53,331 bases of DNA from DASYGT01 sp035999365 (GCA_035999365.1 DASYGT010000025.1:1-53331), one strand, 5' to 3'. Counted from the first letter of the stretch, positions 15,951-24,388 are shown. Notes: generated by a model from the letters alone, not told the origin. Made by a program: numbers and translations.

Positions 15951-16931
15951 GTGGCGGTCTCCCGTCGCGGCGCGAACGTCGGCGAGCTCGTCGAACGCGC
16001 CCGCGCCGCCGACCCGCGCGCCGTGGCCCGGCTGATCTCGCTCGTCGAGAACGACTCACCGGTGCTCCGGGAGGTCGCTGCGGCGTTGGCGCCCTTCGCC
16101 GGGCATGCGCAGGTCGTCGGTCTCACCGGGTCGCCGGGCGTGGGCAAGTCGACGTCGACCTCGGTGCTGGTCGGCGCGCTGCGTGCGGGCGGCAAGCGGG
16201 TCGCGGTGCTGGCCGTCGACCCGTCATCACCGTTCTCCGGCGGCGCCCTGCTCGGTGACCGCATTCGCATGCAGGAGCACGCCACCGACGATCAGGTGTT
16301 CATCCGGTCGATGGCTTCGCGCGGCCAACTCGGCGGCCTGGCTGCCGCCGTTCCACAGGCGTTGCGGGTCTTGGACGCCGCGGGTTGCGACGTCGTCCTG
16401 ATCGAGACCGTCGGCGTCGGGCAGGCCGAGGTCGAGATCGCCTCGCTCGCCGACACGACGATCGTCCTGCTCGCGCCGGGCATGGGGGACGGCATTCAGG
16501 CGGCCAAGGCCGGGATCCTGGAGATAGCAGACATCTTCGTGGTGAACAAGGCCGACCGCGACGGCGCCGACCAGGTAGCGCGCGACCTTCGCTATATGCA
16601 GTCGCTCGGCGGACGGCACAGCGAGGGCGGCGCGTGGCGGCCGCCGGTACTCAAGACGGTGGCTGCCCGCGGTGACGGCGTCGATGAGGTGGTTGCCGCG
16701 ATCGAGAAGCACCGCGTCTGGATGCTGCAGCACGGGGAACTCGAGCGTCGCAGAGTTGCCAGAGCCGCCGGCGAGATCGAATCGATCGCGATGGGTGAGG
16801 TGCGACACCGGCTCGCTGCTGTTCACGGTTCGGCGGCGCTCGATGCGGCCGCCAAGCGCCTCGTGGCCGGCGACACCGATCCCTACACTGCAGCGGACGA
16901 GCTCGTCAGGGCGCTGCCGCCGCGTCACTGA
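15951..16931 (+). CDS. meaB: MeaB/ArgK-type GTPase chaperone of B12-dependent mutases
   Basis: 326 residues with a GTG start. It has the G3E GTPase motifs: Walker A GSPGVGKST (about 60-68), DPSSPFSGGALLGDRIRM, ETVGVGQAE and NKAD. MeaB binds acyl-CoA mutases, gates cofactor loading and protects them from inactivation with GTP hydrolysis. Two client mutases, Ecm and IcmA, are encoded in this window. It overlaps the 3' end of the convergent hydrolase gene by 26 nt. Confidence 0.93.
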   Translation: MAVSRRGANVGELVERARAADPRAVARLISLVENDSPVLREVAAALAPFAGHAQVVGLTGSPGVGKSTSTSVLVGALRAGGKRVAVLAVDPSSPFSGGALLGDRIRMQEHATDDQVFIRSMASRGQLGGLAAAVPQALRVLDAAGCDVVLIETVGVGQAEVEIASLADTTIVLLAPGMGDGIQAAKAGILEIADIFVVNKADRDGADQVARDLRYMQSLGGRHSEGGAWRPPVLKTVAARGDGVDEVVAAIEKHRVWMLQHGELERRRVARAAGEIESIAMGEVRHRLAAVHGSAALDAAAKRLVAGDTDPYTAADELVRALPPRH

Positions 16932-18120
16932 GCTGAGCGGGAAGGCCCGCGATGAACTCACGCGTCAGGCGTGCGGTGAGTTCGGGGTGCTCGAACTGGG
17001 GTACGTGACCGCAGTCGTCGAGGACGACGCACTCCGATTGGGGCAGTGCTTCGGCGACGAATCTGCTGAAGCCGGCCGGGACGAGCACGTCGCGATCTCC
17101 CCAGAGGAAGAGCGCGGGCGGGCGCAGTCCGGGCAGCCGCTCCCAGAACCCGGTCTCGCCGAACGGTTCGTCCAGGTAGACGTGTCGCAGCGCCGAGAAG
17201 ATCGCGAGACGGTTCGCTCGCAGACTGATGACGCGGATGAATTCGTCGATCGCCGCCTCGTGCCATGCATCGGGCAGCCGTGTCGGATCGGCGAACAGGC
17301 TGCGCAGCCCACGGGTGACCATGCTGCGGGGGATGCGCACCGGAAGCGCTGCGATCTCGGTACGCACGAGCCGGACGAGTGGCACGAACTGCCGCAGCTT
17401 GCGGAACGCGACGGCCGGGCAGAGCAATACCAGTCCGCGCACGTCGTAGGGCGAGAGCAACGCGGCCTCGAGAGCCGTCCGACCGCCGAGGCTGTTCCCG
17501 ACGAGCACGGCGGGCTCGGCGCAGGTCTCGCGCAGGAACGCGAGCAGCCACGTTCCGAGGAATTGCGCGCCGTGCTGGTCGCCCTTGGCCTGCGAACCCC
17601 CGTGTCCGGGCAGATCCGGGGCGAGGACGTGGAAGTCGTGCGCCAGTGCCGCGATCAGCGGGAGCATCGACGCGTTGGTCGCGCCGAGCCCGTGCACGAG
17701 GACGACGGGCGGCGCATCGACGGGACCAGCTTCGAGGTAGAAGGTCTCGATGCCCCCGGCCGCCACGGAGCGGGTATGCGTGCGCGTGTCGTCGCTCCGC
17801 TCGCCGGGGAACAGCCCGTCCAGTTGGAGGGCGAGTGCGAGGTTGCCCCTCACTGTGAGCTCGCCGGCGAGAAACGCCTCGATGCCGCTGCGCCGGCCAG
17901 CCACGACGTCGTTGAGCACGGGCAGCGAGGCACGCACGGTCGTCGTCGGATTGGCCGGTCCGCCCCGTTTGGCGAAGGCTCGACCGCGGTCGATCTCGAC
18001 GGTCCAGTTGGCCATCCCGCCGGCGGTGAACAGCAGCGTCGCGGTGGCGTCGGCGAGCAGCGGCGAGTACGTGCCGAGCAGGCGCTCGCGCAGCAAGGGC
18101 AACAGGTCGTTGTCCGCCAC
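16906..18120 (-). CDS. Fused SCP2-like lipid-binding domain and alpha/beta-hydrolase
   Basis: 404 residues. The N-terminal third (about 1-110) resembles an SCP2 sterol-carrier domain (WTVEIDRGRAFAKRGGPANPTTTVRASLPVLNDVVAGR). A full alpha/beta-hydrolase follows with VVLVHGLGATNASM (oxyanion hole), nucleophile GNSLGG, acid GDRDVLV and base His in CGHVPQFEHP. A hydrophobic substrate held by the SCP2 part and then hydrolysed is plausible but not shown. A GAAAGGA lies before the ATG at 18120. Its tail overlaps meaB by 26 nt. Confidence 0.85.
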   Translation of the reverse strand: MADNDLLPLLRERLLGTYSPLLADATATLLFTAGGMANWTVEIDRGRAFAKRGGPANPTTTVRASLPVLNDVVAGRRSGIEAFLAGELTVRGNLALALQLDGLFPGERSDDTRTHTRSVAAGGIETFYLEAGPVDAPPVVLVHGLGATNASMLPLIAALAHDFHVLAPDLPGHGGSQAKGDQHGAQFLGTWLLAFLRETCAEPAVLVGNSLGGRTALEAALLSPYDVRGLVLLCPAVAFRKLRQFVPLVRLVRTEIAALPVRIPRSMVTRGLRSLFADPTRLPDAWHEAAIDEFIRVISLRANRLAIFSALRHVYLDEPFGETGFWERLPGLRPPALFLWGDRDVLVPAGFSRFVAEALPQSECVVLDDCGHVPQFEHPELTARLTREFIAGLPAQLSDAAAAP

Positions 18121-18286
18121 GCGCCGGTCCTTTCCGGTATCCGCCCGCCAGCCGCGGGTTCATCTGCGCGACACCGACGATCCGCCGGATGAGGGCGGGA
18201 AAAGTCTGCCACGCAACGTTGATCGTCGCAGCCCGGCGCAGGTTCGGGCGGGAAGCTGTCGATCTGTTTCGGACCTACCCGCCACC

Positions 18287-18324
18287 TACCAGCTGGTAAA
18301 CCACACGCTACTGGTCAGTAACAT
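18287..18324 (+). promoter_or_regulatory. Two tandem palindromic operators and -10 box of the crotonase gene
   Basis: TACCAGCTGGTA (18287-18298) is a perfect 12-bp palindrome. TACTG-GT-CAGTA (18309-18320) is a second inverted repeat whose centre lies 22 bp away, two helical turns. The second runs into CAGTAACAT, giving a -10 box TAACAT at 18319-18324. This layout suits cooperative binding of a dimeric repressor, probably TetR or MarR type. The rest of the 240-bp divergent region shows nothing else I can name. Confidence 0.65.
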
Positions 18325-18360
18325 GGCCTGCACCCGTCCCCGAGCGCCGAGGAGTTCGCG

Positions 18361-19032
18361 TTGGCCACTCTCGACCGAGACGCCGAGGTGTTCGTCCTCA
18401 ACCTCGGCGACGACGAGAACCGCTTCCACCCCAGCTGGCTGGATGAGGTGGCCGGACACCTGAACACGGTCGCCGGCACCGAGGGTCCGTGTGCCCTCGT
18501 GACGACGGCGTCGGGCAAGTTCTTCTCCAACGGACTCGATCTGGATTGGTTGCGCGACAACAGCAGCGAGTTCGTCACCTATGTCATCCAGGTTCACCGC
18601 CTGTTCGAGCGAGTGCTGGCTCTGCCCGTACCTACGGTCGCGGCGGTGCAAGGGCACGCCTTCGCCGGCGGAGCGATGCTGGCGCTCGCTCATGATTTCC
18701 GGGTCATGCGGGCCGACCGCGGCTTCCTGTGCCTGCCTGAGGTGGACATCAACATCCCCTTCTCCCGAGGCATGTCGGCACTGATCCAGAGCAAGCTCAC
18801 CCCGAAGACTGCGCACGAGGCGATGACGACCGGGCGACGTTATGGCGGGACCGACGCGCTCGGCGCCGGGATCGTCGACGCAGTCGCGCACGAGGACGAC
18901 GTGGTGTCGAGCGCGATCGAGATTGCGCGACCCCTCGCGGCGAAGGCGGGCGCGACGCTCGGCACGATCAAGGCACGCATGTATCCGGCAGCGCTCGATG
19001 CGCTCCGCGATACCCAGACGCCGCTGGACTGA
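18361..19032 (+). CDS. Enoyl-CoA hydratase/isomerase family protein, isomerase-like
   Basis: 223 residues, TTG start with GAGGAG at 18349-18354. The crotonase fold is clear: SGKFFSNGLDLDWL (oxyanion loop) and GHAFAGGAMLALAHDFRVM. The first hydratase glutamate is replaced by Met (GGAMLA) while the second is kept (CLPEVDIN). That pattern fits a delta3-delta2-enoyl-CoA isomerase better than a hydratase. Two operator-like palindromes control the promoter region, and one shares sequence with the ccr operator, suggesting common regulation in short-chain acyl-CoA metabolism. Confidence 0.82.
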   Translation: MATLDRDAEVFVLNLGDDENRFHPSWLDEVAGHLNTVAGTEGPCALVTTASGKFFSNGLDLDWLRDNSSEFVTYVIQVHRLFERVLALPVPTVAAVQGHAFAGGAMLALAHDFRVMRADRGFLCLPEVDINIPFSRGMSALIQSKLTPKTAHEAMTTGRRYGGTDALGAGIVDAVAHEDDVVSSAIEIARPLAAKAGATLGTIKARMYPAALDALRDTQTPLD

Positions 19033-19057
19033 GTCGGCCGCGCCAGAGACCGATTCA

Positions 19058-19831
19058 CTATCCGGCAGCGGAGCTGGCCTCCGCGTCTGCGGACTCCTGC
19101 ACCTCGAGCAGTGATGCCTCGCGCAGTGACGCCTCGTAAGCACGATGGCCGCCCCGGATCCCGAACAATCGCTTCGACAGCAGCAGGTACAGCACGGCGG
19201 CAACGTTGATCACGAGTATCGAGGCCTTGAGCCACGTCGCCTTCTGGGTGAGCTCGTACACCTCCAGCGGGATGAACAGCGTCGTCCCGACCACCGCGAC
19301 GTACTCACCCCACCGCTTCAGCGACCACAGCCCGACACCTTCGAGGAGCTGCAACCCGCCGTACAGCAGCAGCCCGCCCACGATCAGGTTGAGCGTCGAC
19401 GGTTTCGCGTCGAGCACCTTCTGGATCGAATGGACGGTGCTGGAGTCCGCGACGTTGAAATGGATCTGGTCGAAGAACGGCCGTAAGGACTTCAGGTCTC
19501 GTGCGAACAGCTCCTTCAGGCTGACCTGGGTGCTCTTGAGCCGCCATACCGCGTACGCCAGCGCGACGAGGACGAGACCGCGCACCCACCGCTCGATAGC
19601 GAGCGCGCGCAGGATGAACGCCGAGCGCAACGCCTTGCCGCGCAGCAGAACGGGCGCATCCGCCGCCGCGCCCGACCCCTGAGGTTCGCCGAGCACGTAG
19701 TCGCCGCACCGCAGGCAGCGCCAACCGTCGCCGAGCGGCGTCTGCGCCTCCAGGCGTGAGCGGTACTCCGGCTCGTCCGGGGCGTAGGTGACGTGCCCCT
19801 TGCGGGCACAGTGCCGCAGGCTCCAGTCCAC
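19058..19831 (-). CDS. DUF2127-type membrane protein with Cys/His-rich N-terminus
   Basis: 257 residues. The N-terminus has Cys and His placed like a zinc ribbon (R-H-C-A-R-K-G-H, then C-L-R-C about 30 residues later). Four membrane helices follow, near WVRGLVLVALAYAVW, LNLIVGGLLLYGGLQLLEG, GEYVAVVGTTLFIPLEVY and ASILVINVAAVLYLL. The IERWVRGL...LEGVGLW...W wording matches the DUF2127 family. The function is unknown. It is convergent with the crotonase gene (25-nt gap). Confidence 0.78.
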   Translation of the reverse strand: MDWSLRHCARKGHVTYAPDEPEYRSRLEAQTPLGDGWRCLRCGDYVLGEPQGSGAAADAPVLLRGKALRSAFILRALAIERWVRGLVLVALAYAVWRLKSTQVSLKELFARDLKSLRPFFDQIHFNVADSSTVHSIQKVLDAKPSTLNLIVGGLLLYGGLQLLEGVGLWSLKRWGEYVAVVGTTLFIPLEVYELTQKATWLKASILVINVAAVLYLLLSKRLFGIRGGHRAYEASLREASLLEVQESADAEASSAAG

Positions 19832-19897
19832 CGCGCGAGCTTATGGGCAACGACGCGGTCCCTGCCTGTTCCGCGCCGCGAATCCGACCTAGGCTGC

Positions 19898-19924
19898 TGT
19901 CGATCCGCCGCCATCGCGCTCGTC
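19898..19924 (+). promoter_or_regulatory. Predicted ECF42-dependent promoter
   Basis: TGTCGA (19898-19903), a 17-nt spacer, and CGTC (19921-19924) match the bipartite motif reported for ECF42 sigma factors in Streptomyces (TGTCGA at -35, CGA/TC at -10). It lies 50 nt upstream of the DGPF-protein gene, so the sigma factor downstream probably drives its own operon. Confidence 0.65.
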
Positions 19925-19974
19925 GTACTCACACCGGTCCGATCGGCGGGCCGACCTGCGAAAGGGATGCAGAC

Positions 19975-20322
19975 ATGTCTCAGTTCCTCATCCTCATCTA
20001 TGACGACGAGAACGCCTGGATGAATGCCGCGCCGGACGTGTCGGAGCAGTTGATGCAAGGACACATGAAGTTCGGCGAGAACAACGCCGCCGCGGTGCAG
20101 GGCGGCAACGCTCTGCAGTCGGTGACGACCGCCACCACGCTGCGACCGGATGGTGCGGGTGGATTCAGCGTCACCGACGGTCCGTTCGCCGAGACCAAGG
20201 AAGCCCTCGGTGGCTATTACCTCGTCGAAGCCGCCGATCTGGACGAGGCGATCGCGCTCGCCAAGCAGGTCCCCGTCATCAAGGGTGGCCTCGAGGTCCG
20301 TCCGATCATGGTGTTCAGCTGA
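19975..20322 (+). CDS. YCII/DGPF-domain protein, partner of the ECF42 sigma factor
   Basis: 115 residues from ATG 19975, with a GAAAGGGA ribosome site. The dimeric alpha/beta fold of the YCII family is recognisable, with SVTDGPFAETKEALGGYYLVEA containing the DGPF signature. DGPF proteins are encoded next to ECF42 sigma factors in many Actinobacteria and are probable regulon members. No enzymatic activity is established. The sigma gene begins 42 nt downstream on the same strand. Confidence 0.9.
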   Translation: MSQFLILIYDDENAWMNAAPDVSEQLMQGHMKFGENNAAAVQGGNALQSVTTATTLRPDGAGGFSVTDGPFAETKEALGGYYLVEAADLDEAIALAKQVPVIKGGLEVRPIMVFS

Positions 20323-20364
20323 GCACTGCTCGGCGGCAGATCTTTCGCACGGTGGCGTAGCAGC

Positions 20365-21606
20365 GTGACTGACGACAGCAGCGAAGCCCTGCAAGCGGTT
20401 GTACAGGCGCACCGTCGCGAGTGGGGCTACGTCCTGGCCGCGACAGTGCGCCTCACCCGAGACATCGATCTGGCCGAGGAGTGTGTGCAGGAGGCCTACG
20501 CCCGCGCCCTCACCAGCTGGCCGAACGACGGCGTGCCCACGAATCCCGGCGCGTGGCTCACCACGGTGGCCCGGCGTGCCGCCCTGGACGTACTGCGCCG
20601 CGGCACGCTGTTGCGACGCAAGCTGCCATTGCTCGTTCAGGACGAGCCGGAGCCGCCCGCCTCCGATGACGACGATGCCGGCTATCCGGACGACAGGCTG
20701 CGGTTGATCTGCACGTGTTGCCACCCCGCACTGTCACGGGAGGCGCAGGTGGCGCTGACGCTGCGGCTGCTGTGCGGCCTGTCCACCGCAGAGGTCGCCC
20801 GCGCGTTCCTGGTGAGTGAATCGACGATGGCCGCGCGCATCACCCGGGCGAAGAAGAAGATCAGTGCCGCGCGAATCCCGTATCGCGTGCCCCCGCCCGC
20901 CGAACTTCCGGAACGGATCGACGCCGTGCTCGACGTCATCCATCTCGTCTTCACGACCGGACACACCGCGCCTGCGGGTGCCGATCTCGTCCGGCGTGAC
21001 CTCGTCGAGCGTGCCCGTGATCTGGCAGCGATGCTGCAGACGTTGTTGCCCGACAACACCGACATCGCCGGTCTGCGGGCGCTGATCCTCCTGACCGACG
21101 CACGCCGGGCGACGCGCACAGGTGCCGACGGGCAGCTCGTGCTGCTCGCCGACCAGGACCGCTCGCAGTGGGACTCGCCGGCGATCAGCGAGGGAGCCGA
21201 ACTGGTGCGGGTCGCGTTGCGTTCTCGTCCGCCGGGCAGATTCGCGCTGCAGGCGGCGATCGCGGCCGTGCATGCCGAGGCGCCGAGCTGGGATGCGACG
21301 GACTGGGGCGAGATCGTCGCCCTGTACGACCTGCTCGTGCAGATCTGGCCGTCGCCGGTGGTCGCCCTCAACCGGGCGGCTGCCGTCGGCTTCGCTTGCG
21401 GCGCCGAGGCCGGCCTCGCCGCGCTGGCGGCACTCGCCGACGAACCGCAGCTGGCCGGCTACGCCTATCTGTCCGCGACCCGTGCCGAGTTCCTCACGCG
21501 TCTCGGCCGGACGAGCGAGGCACGGCTGGCGTTCGAAGAGGCGTTGCTGCTCACCGAGAACGACGTCGAGCGGACGTTTCTCGCGCAGCGGCTCGCCGCA
21601 CTGTAG
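20365..21606 (+). CDS. ECF42-group RNA polymerase sigma factor with long C-terminal extension
   Basis: 413 residues, GTG start. Region 2 (RDIDLAEECVQEAYARALTSW...PGAWLTTVARRAALD) and region 4 (LRLLCGLSTAEVARAFLVSESTMAARITRAKKKI) fill the first 190 residues. The remaining roughly 220 residues form an alpha-helical TPR-like extension (PSPVVALNRAAAVGFACGAEAGLAAL...). That extension and the adjacent DGPF gene define ECF42. These sigma factors have no classical anti-sigma factor; the extension is thought to be needed for activity. No anti-sigma gene is adjacent here either. Confidence 0.92.
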   Translation: MTDDSSEALQAVVQAHRREWGYVLAATVRLTRDIDLAEECVQEAYARALTSWPNDGVPTNPGAWLTTVARRAALDVLRRGTLLRRKLPLLVQDEPEPPASDDDDAGYPDDRLRLICTCCHPALSREAQVALTLRLLCGLSTAEVARAFLVSESTMAARITRAKKKISAARIPYRVPPPAELPERIDAVLDVIHLVFTTGHTAPAGADLVRRDLVERARDLAAMLQTLLPDNTDIAGLRALILLTDARRATRTGADGQLVLLADQDRSQWDSPAISEGAELVRVALRSRPPGRFALQAAIAAVHAEAPSWDATDWGEIVALYDLLVQIWPSPVVALNRAAAVGFACGAEAGLAALAALADEPQLAGYAYLSATRAEFLTRLGRTSEARLAFEEALLLTENDVERTFLAQRLAAL

Positions 21607-21618
21607 AACGCAGCCACG

Positions 21619-23139
21619 TCAGCGCCTCAGCGCGGGCTCGCTTCCGTGCTCAGTCCCGTGCTCGGTGCGGGCATCCTCGGCGCTGAGCGGTTCGGCGACC
21701 TCTTCCAGCCCCTTCTGTTCGGCGTCGACGCAGAGGAACACCGCGACGATTCCGGCCGCGATCATCAACACGGCACCGAGGGTGAAGGCAAACGCCGTGT
21801 CTCCGATGTGGCCAGTCTTGATGAGCTTGGCGAACAGCAGCGGCCCGGTGATTCCACCGATGGCCGTGCCGATCGCATAGAAGAACGCGATCGCCATGGC
21901 GCGCGTCTCCATCGGGAAGATCTCGCTCACTGTCAGATATGCCGAACTCGCGCCGGCCGACGCGAAGAACAGCACCACGGTCCAGCACGCCGTCATCGTC
22001 ACCGCCGACAGGTGGCCGCCGTCGAAGAGCCACGCAGTGCCCAACAGAAGTGCGCCGGACAGGATGTAGGTCCCAGAGATCATCACGCGGCGGCCCAGCG
22101 TGTCGAACAGCGGGCCGAGCAGCAGCGGACCGGTGAAGTTGCCGAGCGCGATCACGACGAAGTAGTAACCCGTGGAACCGTCGCCGACCTTGAAGAACGT
22201 CGTGAGGATGGATGCGAAGCTGAAAGTGATCGCGTTGTAGAGGAACGCCTGCCCGATGAACAACGAGAAACCGAGGGCGGTGCGCTTCGGATACTTCTGA
22301 AACACGGTGCGGGCGATCGTCGCGAATCCGATCGAATGCCGCTGCTTGATCTCGATCTCGTCGTCGACCTCGGACAGCGGCTCGTCGACCGACTCTGCGA
22401 CGCGCTGCTCGATGCTGTCGACGAGCCGTTCGGCCTCGTCCTCACGCCCATGGATGAACAGCCATCGCGGGCTTTCGGGGACGTTGCGACGAACGAAGAG
22501 GATGCCGGCCCCGAGGATGACGCCGAGGGCGAACGTGAGTCGCCAGCCGACATTCGCGGCGAACAGATGGGTGTTCAGTGCAGGGATCGACAGGAGCGCG
22601 CCTGCGGCCGCCCCGATCCAGTAGGTGCCGTTGATGATGATGTCGATGCGCCCGCGGTATTTGCTCGGGATCAGCTCGTCGATCGCCGAGTTGATCGCGG
22701 CGTACTCGCCGCCGAGGCCGAGGCCGGTGAGGAAGCGGAACGCGAAGAACATCTCGGCGTTGACAGAGATCGAGGTGAGCGCTGTAGCCACCAGGTAGAC
22801 CGCTAGCGTCACCATGAACAGCTTCTTGCGACCGAAGCGGTCGGTGAGCCAGCCGAAGATCAGTGCCCCGACGCACGCACCCGCGACGTACATCGCCGCG
22901 CCGAGGCCGGTGACCTGCGACGTCGTGATGTGGATGCCGCTGCCCTTTTCGCCGAGCCGCGGCGCGACGTTGCCGACGATGGTGACTTCGAGCCCGTCGA
23001 GCAGCCAGACGGCACCCAGCCCGACGACGATCATCCAGTGCCATCGTGACCATGGCAGCCGGTCGAGACGGGCGGGGATGCGTGTTCGGATCGTGGCGAG
23101 GCTACTGTCGCTGCTCGATCCGCTGCGAGAGTGGGTCAC
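21619..23139 (-). CDS. Major facilitator superfamily transporter
   Basis: 506 residues from GTG 23139 (an alternative upstream start lies at 23178). Twelve membrane helices are visible. MFS signatures include DRFGRKK after helix 2, the GLGLGGEYAAINS stretch and PESPRWL after helix 6, wording of the sugar/metabolite:H+ symporter branch. A cytosolic loop of about 60 residues rich in Glu and Asp lies between helices 6 and 7. The C-terminus is acidic and hydrophilic. The substrate cannot be told; placement beside acyl-CoA genes would allow an organic acid, which is speculation. Confidence 0.88.
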   Translation of the reverse strand: MTHSRSGSSSDSSLATIRTRIPARLDRLPWSRWHWMIVVGLGAVWLLDGLEVTIVGNVAPRLGEKGSGIHITTSQVTGLGAAMYVAGACVGALIFGWLTDRFGRKKLFMVTLAVYLVATALTSISVNAEMFFAFRFLTGLGLGGEYAAINSAIDELIPSKYRGRIDIIINGTYWIGAAAGALLSIPALNTHLFAANVGWRLTFALGVILGAGILFVRRNVPESPRWLFIHGREDEAERLVDSIEQRVAESVDEPLSEVDDEIEIKQRHSIGFATIARTVFQKYPKRTALGFSLFIGQAFLYNAITFSFASILTTFFKVGDGSTGYYFVVIALGNFTGPLLLGPLFDTLGRRVMISGTYILSGALLLGTAWLFDGGHLSAVTMTACWTVVLFFASAGASSAYLTVSEIFPMETRAMAIAFFYAIGTAIGGITGPLLFAKLIKTGHIGDTAFAFTLGAVLMIAAGIVAVFLCVDAEQKGLEEVAEPLSAEDARTEHGTEHGSEPALRR

Positions 23140-23193
23140 GGTGCACCTGTACCCGGCAGGGGGTGCCCGGCAAACCAACCTTCGGCCGGTGAA

Positions 23194-24366
23194 TCAGCGG
23201 AAGGCGTCGAGCCCGGTGAGCTCCTGGCCCAGGACGAGGGTGTGCACCTCGTGGGTGCCCTCGTAGGTGTAGACCGTCTCCAGATTCACCGCGTGGCGCA
23301 GCACCGGGTACTCGGTGGTGATGCCGCTGCCGCCGAGGATCGAGCGCGCCTCGCGGCAGATCTCGAGCGCAGCGCGGACGTTGTGGAACTTGCCGAAGCT
23401 GATGTGCTTCGCCTTGGCGCGCCCCGCGTCCTTGAGCTCGCCGAGGCGGCGCGCAGTCAGCTGGGCCTGCTGCAGCGAGACGGCCATCTCGGCCAGCTTG
23501 CGCTGGGTCAGCTGGAACCCGGCGATCGGCTTGCCGAACTGGACGCGCGTGCCGGCGTAATCCAGCGTTGCGGCGAGGGCGTCGCGGGCCGAACCCGTCA
23601 CGCCCCAGACGATTCCGAATCGTGCCTCGGTGAGGCAGCCCAGCGGCCCCCGCAGTCCGCGTGCCTCGGGGAGCATCGCCGAAGACGGCAGCCGAACCTC
23701 GTCCATCACGAGTTCGCTGGTTACGGACGCGCGCAGCGAGATCTTGTGGTGCACGTCGTGCGCCGAGAAGCCGGCCATCCCCTTCTCCACCAGGAAGCCA
23801 CGCACGCCGTCGTCCGTGCGCGCCCACACCACTGCGACATCCGAGATCGAGCCGTTGGTGATCCACATCTTGTTGCCCGTCAAGACCCAGTCGTCGCCGT
23901 CGCGGCGGGCGCGGGTGCGCATCGAGCCAGGGTCGGAACCGGAATCGGGCTCGGTCAGCCCGAAGCATCCGATCGCGTTGCCCTTGGCCATCTCGGGCAG
24001 CCAGCGCTGCTTCTGCTCCTCGCTGCCGTATGCGTGGATCGCGTACATGGCCAGTGACCCCTGGACGCTGACCAGCGACCGCAGCCCGGAGTCGACGGCT
24101 TCGATCTCGGCGCTGACCAGTCCGTACTGCGACGGGCGGGCGCCCTGACACCCGTATCCCTCGAGATGCATGCCGAGCACGCCGAGCGCGCCGAACTCCT
24201 GTGCCAGCTCGCGCGCGGGCAGGGTGCCCTCCTCGAACCATTGCCGGATGTGCGGCCGTAGCCGGTCGTCGGCGAACTTGCGGACGGTGTCGCGCAGCAG
24301 TCGATCCTCGTCGGTGAGGTCGTCGTCGAGATCGAGCAGATCAAGGCGCTCGAGTGCGTCGGTCAT
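23194..24366 (-). CDS. gcdH: Glutaryl-CoA dehydrogenase (decarboxylating) family acyl-CoA dehydrogenase
   Basis: 390 residues, the usual length. CFGLTEPDSGSDPGSMRTRA, WITNGS and the catalytic Glu369 in YEGTHEVHTLVLG match glutaryl-CoA dehydrogenase, as does EAVDSGLRSLVSVQGSLAMYAIHAYGSEEQ. The FAD enzyme oxidises and decarboxylates glutaryl-CoA to crotonyl-CoA, passing electrons to ETF. It links lysine/tryptophan or glutarate breakdown to the Ccr substrate. The ATG at 24366 has TAACCT 7 nt upstream and is divergent from the MarR gene with 35 bp between starts. Confidence 0.88.
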   Translation of the reverse strand: MTDALERLDLLDLDDDLTDEDRLLRDTVRKFADDRLRPHIRQWFEEGTLPARELAQEFGALGVLGMHLEGYGCQGARPSQYGLVSAEIEAVDSGLRSLVSVQGSLAMYAIHAYGSEEQKQRWLPEMAKGNAIGCFGLTEPDSGSDPGSMRTRARRDGDDWVLTGNKMWITNGSISDVAVVWARTDDGVRGFLVEKGMAGFSAHDVHHKISLRASVTSELVMDEVRLPSSAMLPEARGLRGPLGCLTEARFGIVWGVTGSARDALAATLDYAGTRVQFGKPIAGFQLTQRKLAEMAVSLQQAQLTARRLGELKDAGRAKAKHISFGKFHNVRAALEICREARSILGGSGITTEYPVLRHAVNLETVYTYEGTHEVHTLVLGQELTGLDAFR

Positions 24367-24379
24367 GCACCGCAGGTTA
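24364..24379 (-). promoter_or_regulatory. Leaderless promoter -10 box of gcdH
   Basis: On the minus strand TAACCT (24374-24379) precedes the ATG at 24366 by 7 nt. It faces the MarR -10 box only 9 bp away. Confidence 0.55.
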
Positions 24380-24388
24380 CGCGTTAAG

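Noticed and set aside
20321..20331. GAGCA-C-TGCTC palindrome at the DGPF gene stop
   Set aside because: A 5-bp arm with no loop cannot make a terminator, and it overlaps the stop codon; probably chance.
23140..23193. Hairpin-like GC repeat between the MFS and gcdH genes
   Set aside because: CCCGGCA and TGCCCGG are not true inverse complements; the stem would be short and mismatched.
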